Positions 5,303 through 8,425 of a stretch of 8,425 nucleotides of DNA are shown here, piece after piece. Under the pieces are notes generated by a model that worked only from the letters and a program-made list of their open reading frames with translations, was not told the origin of the DNA and searched no databases. Numbering within the stretch: the stretch's first letter is position 1; each line of letters opens with the position of its first letter. The translations under genes and the position numbers were made by a program. This DNA is from Candidatus Margulisiibacteriota bacterium (lineage in GTDB: Bacteria > Margulisbacteria > WOR-1 > O2-12-FULL-45-9), in the NCBI GenBank assembly GCA_018817195.1, contig JAHIUL010000067.1, positions 1 through 8,425 on the forward strand. Direction: 5' to 3'.

Positions 5303-6074
5303 ATTTTATGGCACTGGCCAGCAGGATTAATTGCTCCGCCATAAACTCAACTAAATGATTAATGTATTTTAATAAAAAGGGTAATAGCATCATAAGGCCA
5401 AATATTCCCAATGAAGGTTTAACCTGAAATCCCAGCATAAAGACGTTTACCTGCGGCGCGACGCGGGAAACAATGCCAAAAGTAAAATCAGAAATAAAAA
5501 TCAGCAAAACAACCGGAATGGCTACGGTTATGGCTGTGGCCCAAAGCGCCGAACCAAGGCTGATCATTTGGACAACAAGATTTGGGGAAGATATGTTTGC
5601 TATTTTACCAACTGGCAAAGCTGTAAAGCTTTGGTGCAGGCCGGATAATATTAAATGGTGGCCATTTGCGCCAATAAACACCATTAAAGCAAAAAAGAAA
5701 GCCAGGCGGCCGACAACTGAAATAACTGAGCCAAAAACCGGGTCAAGGGCTGTTGCAACGGATAGTCCCATTTGCATATCCATTATTTCTCCGGCTGATT
5801 GAATAGCAATAAAAATAATATTGCAGACAAAGCCGATAATAAAACCAATCACTACCTCAAAAATCATGGCTAACACAAAGGCAGAGAAAGTTTGGGGCAG
5901 GGGTTGGTGGATCGGAGTGACAAACCAGAGGACAATGGCTGACCAAACGGCAATGCTTGTTTTGGCAAGAAAAGGAAAACTTCTTGAGTTGAAAATAGGG
6001 GCCTGTATAAAAATTCCTGCGATGCGGCCGACAATTAACAGAAAGACAACTAGTTGTTCAACGCTGATTATCAT
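5301..6074 (-). CDS. fliR: Flagellar export gate protein FliR
   Basis: A 257-residue very hydrophobic protein of normal FliR length, part of the FliP5-FliQ4-FliR1 export-gate core in the basal body. Diagnostic stretches are AGIFIQAPIFNSRSFP (19-34), SAGEIMDMQMGLSVATALDP (93-112), NGHHLIL (137-143) and GIVSRVAPQVNVFMLGFQVK (200-219). Membrane segments lie at about 8-25, 40-54, 63-90, 120-137, 178-198 and 221-237. The ATG at 6074 overlaps the fliQ stop as ATGA, which argues for translational coupling and supports this start; only a weak GG lies upstream. No key region is missing. Confidence 0.96.
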   Translation of the reverse strand: MIISVEQLVVFLLIVGRIAGIFIQAPIFNSRSFPFLAKTSIAVWSAIVLWFVTPIHQPLPQTFSAFVLAMIFEVVIGFIIGFVCNIIFIAIQSAGEIMDMQMGLSVATALDPVFGSVISVVGRLAFFFALMVFIGANGHHLILSGLHQSFTALPVGKIANISSPNLVVQMISLGSALWATAITVAIPVVLLIFISDFTFGIVSRVAPQVNVFMLGFQVKPSLGIFGLMMLLPFLLKYINHLVEFMAEQLILLASAIK

Positions 6075-6340
6075 CTTACCATGTTGGGGATCATGCTCCA
6101 GAGTGTGGTTGTAAAATCAACCATCACTGAAAAAATCCATGGTGAGGTAAAAGCAAGCATAAGCAGGACGGAAATAACTTTTGGCACAAATGTTAGGGTC
6201 TGCTCCTGTATTTGGGTGACTGCCTGGAACAAGCTGATCATGAAACCCACCAGCAGCCCCACGCCCACAATAGGCAGGGAAATCATCAGGATCGTAATGA
6301 TCCCCTGATACATTACTTGAACTGCAAAATCTTGTCCCAT
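6071..6340 (-). CDS. fliQ: Flagellar export gate protein FliQ
   Basis: An 89-residue protein with two membrane hairpin helices (~15-37 and 52-75), the standard FliQ size and topology. Family features include LISL-like ISLPIVGVGLLVGFMISLFQAVTQIQEQTLTFVPK (20-54), where QIQEQTL-F-PK is the hallmark loop. FliQ wraps around FliP and FliR in the export-gate core. The gene starts one base after the fliP TAA and overlaps fliR by four bases. No clear Shine-Dalgarno precedes the ATG, so reinitiation after fliP is likely. Confidence 0.96.
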   Translation of the reverse strand: MGQDFAVQVMYQGIITILMISLPIVGVGLLVGFMISLFQAVTQIQEQTLTFVPKVISVLLMLAFTSPWIFSVMVDFTTTLWSMIPNMVR

Positions 6341-6341
6341 A

Positions 6342-7088
6342 TTACTTAAAACTCATCAGCAGGCCGCGTGAAATTAAATTCCAGCCGTCAACCAGAACAA
6401 ATAAAAGTATTTTAAACGGCAGTGAAACCATAACAGGAGAAAGCATAAACATACCAAGAGATAAAAGGATATTAGCTACAGTTAAGTCAATCATAATAAA
6501 GGGGATGAATAATATAAAGCCAATCTGGAAAGCTGTTTTGAGCTCGGAAATCATAAAAGACGGGATAAGCACATAGGTTGGGATATCTTCAACTGTTTTA
6601 GGGTTTTTTACTCCTGAAAATTGTACAAATAAAGCCAGGTCCTTTTCCCTGGTCTGCTTAAGCATAAATTTCCTAATAGGCTTAAGCCCTATTTCAAAGG
6701 CTTTGGCCTGCGATATCCTGCCTTTGTTATAAGGAGTTACAGCTGTATTATTAACTTCTTCCCAGACAGGAGACATTATAAATACGGTCATAAACAGCGC
6801 CAGGCCAACAATAACTGAACTGGGAGGGACCTGTTGCGTGCCAACTGCTGTCCTGACCAGGGAAAAGACAATTATTATCCTCAAGAAAGAAGTAACGGAG
6901 ATCAGGAAAAACGGCACCAGGGATATAACGCTCAGGGAAAGTATTAATTGGATGCTGTTGCTAAATTGAGGCGAGGCCATCAATTGGTTAAGGTTAATAT
7001 TAGCAGTTAGGGGTGATCTGGCCTGGGCGAGCGCAGCCCCCTGAAAAATAAGCAAAATTGCTAATAAGACTAAATATCTCTTCTTCAT
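6342..7088 (-). CDS. fliP: Flagellar export gate protein FliP
   Basis: A 248-residue FliP, the pentamer-forming core of the export gate. It begins with a signal peptide as FliP proteins commonly do: MKKRY, a hydrophobic run to about residue 20, then ALAQA with likely cleavage after A23. The first family signature is at ~64-85 (SVTSFLRIIIVFSLVRTAVGTQ), followed by QQVPPSSVIVGLALFMTVFIMSPVW. The second is at ~177-191 (SFMISELKTAFQIGF). The protein ends with the conserved LPFKILLFVLVDGWNLI region. Its ATG directly follows the fliO TAA with no gap, so it probably depends on ribosomes finishing fliO. A purine stretch (GAAGAGAA) lies 15 or more bases upstream, too far to be a normal site. Confidence 0.97.
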   Translation of the reverse strand: MKKRYLVLLAILLIFQGAALAQARSPLTANINLNQLMASPQFSNSIQLILSLSVISLVPFFLISVTSFLRIIIVFSLVRTAVGTQQVPPSSVIVGLALFMTVFIMSPVWEEVNNTAVTPYNKGRISQAKAFEIGLKPIRKFMLKQTREKDLALFVQFSGVKNPKTVEDIPTYVLIPSFMISELKTAFQIGFILFIPFIMIDLTVANILLSLGMFMLSPVMVSLPFKILLFVLVDGWNLISRGLLMSFK

Positions 7089-7391
7089 TTAGGTTGTTAA
7101 GTTCTCTTCTTCTATTTTATCAATTCGGCTAACCTGTTTATTGCTGACAACAACCAGCCAGGCAGACTTTGCTACTTTAAGTATATATGCAGAAACCTGC
7201 GGCTCAAGATAGACCCGGTCCAACACCTGGATCATTTTGCCGCTGGCCCCAGTTTTGATTCTAGGCAATACATAACGGCCGATAAAGTAAATAAAAGCCA
7301 GGACAATTAATAAAGAGATAATGACCTGCATTATGTAGCCAAAGCTAATAATTGGCCTGGTTTGCAAGGCAAGGGTTTCAACTGTTGTCAT
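7089..7391 (-). CDS. fliO: Flagellar biosynthesis protein FliO
   Basis: A 100-residue protein with one membrane segment (~17-40, FGYIMQVIISLLIVLAFIYFIG), then a short cytoplasmic domain of the FliO type (basic residues after the membrane, IQVLDRVYLEPQVSAYILKVAKSAWLVVVSN). FliO is the least conserved export component and acts as an assembly helper for the FliP ring. Its place between fliN and fliP is the classical order. The ATG overlaps the fliN stop (ATGA, 7388-7391), giving tight coupling. FliO has no counterpart in injectisomes, so it supports a true flagellar system. The domain and position together make the call secure. Confidence 0.92.
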   Translation of the reverse strand: MTTVETLALQTRPIISFGYIMQVIISLLIVLAFIYFIGRYVLPRIKTGASGKMIQVLDRVYLEPQVSAYILKVAKSAWLVVVSNKQVSRIDKIEEENLTT

Positions 7392-7678
7392 TTTATGACC
7401 ACATTTGTAATTCTTAAGCCGTAGTAATCATCAACTGCCACAACTTCACCCTGGGCAATCAACTGGCCGCCAACTTTTAAGTCAAGCGGTTCTCCTGCAA
7501 GGCGGTTAAGCTCAATAATTGATCCTTCAGACAGCTCAAGAATTTCTTTTAAGGTTAACTCAGTTTGGCCAAGTTCCACTGTGGCTTGGACAGGGATATT
7601 GCCCAGCATTCTTTGGTCGACTTTTTCTCCTTTAACCGCGGCTTCAAATTCTGGCAGTTTGACATTTTTAACGTCCAT
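7388..7678 (-). CDS. fliN: Flagellar motor switch protein FliN
   Basis: A 96-residue SpoA-domain protein, short for FliN and nearly all domain. After a ~25-residue lead comes IPVQATVELGQTELTLKEILELSEGSIIELNRLAGEPLDLKVGGQLIAQGEVVAVDD-YGLRIT, the standard FliN fold that dimerises and builds the bottom of the C-ring with FliM. It also helps bind FliH and export cargo. The ATG at 7676-7678 is chosen because AGGAGG (7690-7685) sits 6 bases before it; the GTG two codons' length upstream at 7681 would be only 3 bases from that site. It follows the FliM-like gene closely and overlaps fliO by four bases. Confidence 0.95.
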   Translation of the reverse strand: MDVKNVKLPEFEAAVKGEKVDQRMLGNIPVQATVELGQTELTLKEILELSEGSIIELNRLAGEPLDLKVGGQLIAQGEVVAVDDYYGLRITNVVIK

Positions 7679-7684
7679 CACTTT

Positions 7685-7690
7685 CCTCCT
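7685..7690 (-). promoter_or_regulatory. Shine-Dalgarno site of fliN
   Basis: A full AGGAGG on the minus strand lies 6 bases before the ATG at 7678 and just after the stop of the FliM-like gene. It is the strongest ribosome site in the window and decides between the ATG and the nearby GTG at 7681. It matches the high dose of FliN in the C-ring. Confidence 0.8.
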
Positions 7691-8425
7691 TTAAATATCC
7701 TCATCTTCTTCATCTTCCTCTTCCTCTTCCTCATCTTCCTCACCTTCTTCGTCTTCTTCATCTTCGAGTTCCTCTTCATCTTCGAGAAAAAGATCTTCAT
7801 CAGTTAAGTCTTCTTCATCAAGGCTAAAGTCGCCAGGTTCCTTTTTTTCTTCCAGCTCTTCCTGTTCTTCAGGTTCCGCTTCAATTTCTGGCTGCGGTGT
7901 TTCCATTTCAAGTGAAGTTTCTGGTCCAACTGGCGTTTGAGCAAGCTCTGTTAGGGAAGGGGGAGCAATTTCAATATGTTCTTCTTCACTAATAGCGGCT
8001 ATTTTGACGGCTGCTTTTTTATCTTTTTTGCCTGGCTGGCATAAGGCTTTAAGGATATCGCCAACCTGCAGTTCAACGGCAGAATTGATTGTTGTGCCAA
8101 GGGATACTACATCGCCAACCTCCAGCTGGTCTATTTCTGAAGTTGTCAGGCTTGTTTGGCCCAGTGTTGCCGTGGCAGGGATCACTATTTTCGAAAGCAA
8201 ATTATTTGATAGCCTTGAGAAGTCCAGCGGTTTTTCCCACTGCTTTTGTTTAAACCTGGCCAGGATATATTTTATGCTGTTGCCGGGATAGCCCAGAGAT
8301 ATTTTGGCTGGCGGATTATCAGCCAGTGAAACTTCCACAGTAAAAGCCACAAACGTTGATGACGTGTTTATTGCAGAGTCAATGGTAACATCGGGCGAGC
8401 TGATAAATGATAAGACCGGTTTTTG
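7691..8425 (-). CDS. fliM: FliM-like motor switch protein with long acidic tail (5' end outside window)
   Basis: The frame is open to the right edge, so the gene is 5'-truncated; 244 residues are visible. The GTG at 8350 is internal, since the upstream residues (QKPVLSFISSPDVTIDSAI) continue the domain. The first ~55 residues resemble the end of the FliM middle domain (TFVAFTVEVSLAD..AKISLGYPGNSIKYIL). Residues ~70-145 form a SpoA domain (LSKIVIPATATLGQTSLTTSEIDQLEVGDVVSLGT). Then comes an unusual ~99-residue tail: a Pro/Glu-rich linker followed by an almost pure Asp/Glu run, with 32 of the last 40 residues acidic. FliM normally ends soon after SpoA. FliM joins CheY signalling and the FliG ring to FliN. 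Position before fliN and the domain order support FliM; another SpoA rotor protein such as FliY is possible because the N-terminus is unseen. Confidence 0.82.
   Translation of the reverse strand, partial: QKPVLSFISSPDVTIDSAINTSSTFVAFTVEVSLADNPPAKISLGYPGNSIKYILARFKQKQWEKPLDFSRLSNNLLSKIVIPATATLGQTSLTTSEIDQLEVGDVVSLGTTINSAVELQVGDILKALCQPGKKDKKAAVKIAAISEEEHIEIAPPSLTELAQTPVGPETSLEMETPQPEIEAEPEEQEELEEKKEPGDFSLDEEDLTDEDLFLEDEEELEDEEDEEGEEDEEEEEEDEEDEDI

Noticed and set aside
4831..6308. Plus-strand frames antisense to flhB, fliR and fliQ
   Set aside because: All lie opposite well-identified membrane proteins and have no recognisable domain or start signal.
4188..7391. Non-flagellar type III secretion (injectisome) export genes
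   Set aside because: Presence of fliO and a sigma-28-like gene, together with FliP/FlhA/FlhB sequences of flagellar type, favours a flagellum.
7565..8291. Plus-strand frames antisense to fliN and the FliM-like gene, one with a Phe/Leu-rich, membrane-like stretch
   Set aside because: The Phe/Leu run is simply the complement of the Glu/Asp codons of the acidic tail; the minus-strand genes explain the region.

Overview
The window is one end of a flagellar export and basal-body operon, read on the minus strand. It is followed on the same strand by three tRNA genes, and then by the truncated edge of a mobile element whose large serine recombinase runs on the plus strand into the last tRNA. The sequence fits an uncultured, probably diderm, motile bacterium. 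The DNA is moderately AT-rich, none of the tRNAs encodes its CCA end, Shine-Dalgarno motifs are patchy, and the proteins look divergent. I cannot name the phylum from the sequence; a candidate lineage such as Omnitrophota or Margulisbacteria is only a guess.

Layout from the right edge, in the direction of transcription: a FliM-like C-ring protein cut by the window edge, with a very acidic C-terminal tail (8425-7691); fliN (7678-7388); fliO (7391-7089); fliP (7088-6342); fliQ (6340-6071); fliR (6074-5301); flhB (5288-4188); flhA (4164-2080); two small unrecognised genes (2071-1808 and 1833-1630); and a short sigma-28-type sigma factor (1621-989). Genes abut or overlap throughout, so this is one transcription unit. 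FliP, FliQ, FliR, FlhB and FlhA form the membrane export gate, FliO assists FliP assembly, and FliM/FliN form the switch and cargo-docking ring. The sigma factor would switch on late flagellar genes. The presence of fliO points to a flagellum rather than an injectisome. flhF and flhG, which often sit between flhA and the sigma gene, are absent; the two small genes occupy that place.

The sigma gene's stop codon lies inside tRNA-Gly(CCC). tRNA-Cys(GCA) and tRNA-Val(GAC) follow at 9- and 5-base spacing. Processing the 5' end of tRNA-Gly from a shared transcript would therefore remove the sigma gene's stop codon.

Left of the tRNAs (about 625-766) is a GC-rich cluster of inverted repeats. Beyond it (1 to about 625) is the C-terminal half of a large serine recombinase (recombinase domain end plus zinc ribbon). 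Its reading frame has no stop until it has passed through the hairpins and nearly all of tRNA-Val in antisense. This looks like the junction of an element inserted at the 3' end of tRNA-Val.

No stretch over 300 bases lacks a gene. I see no CRISPR array, rRNA, riboswitch or insertion sequence.
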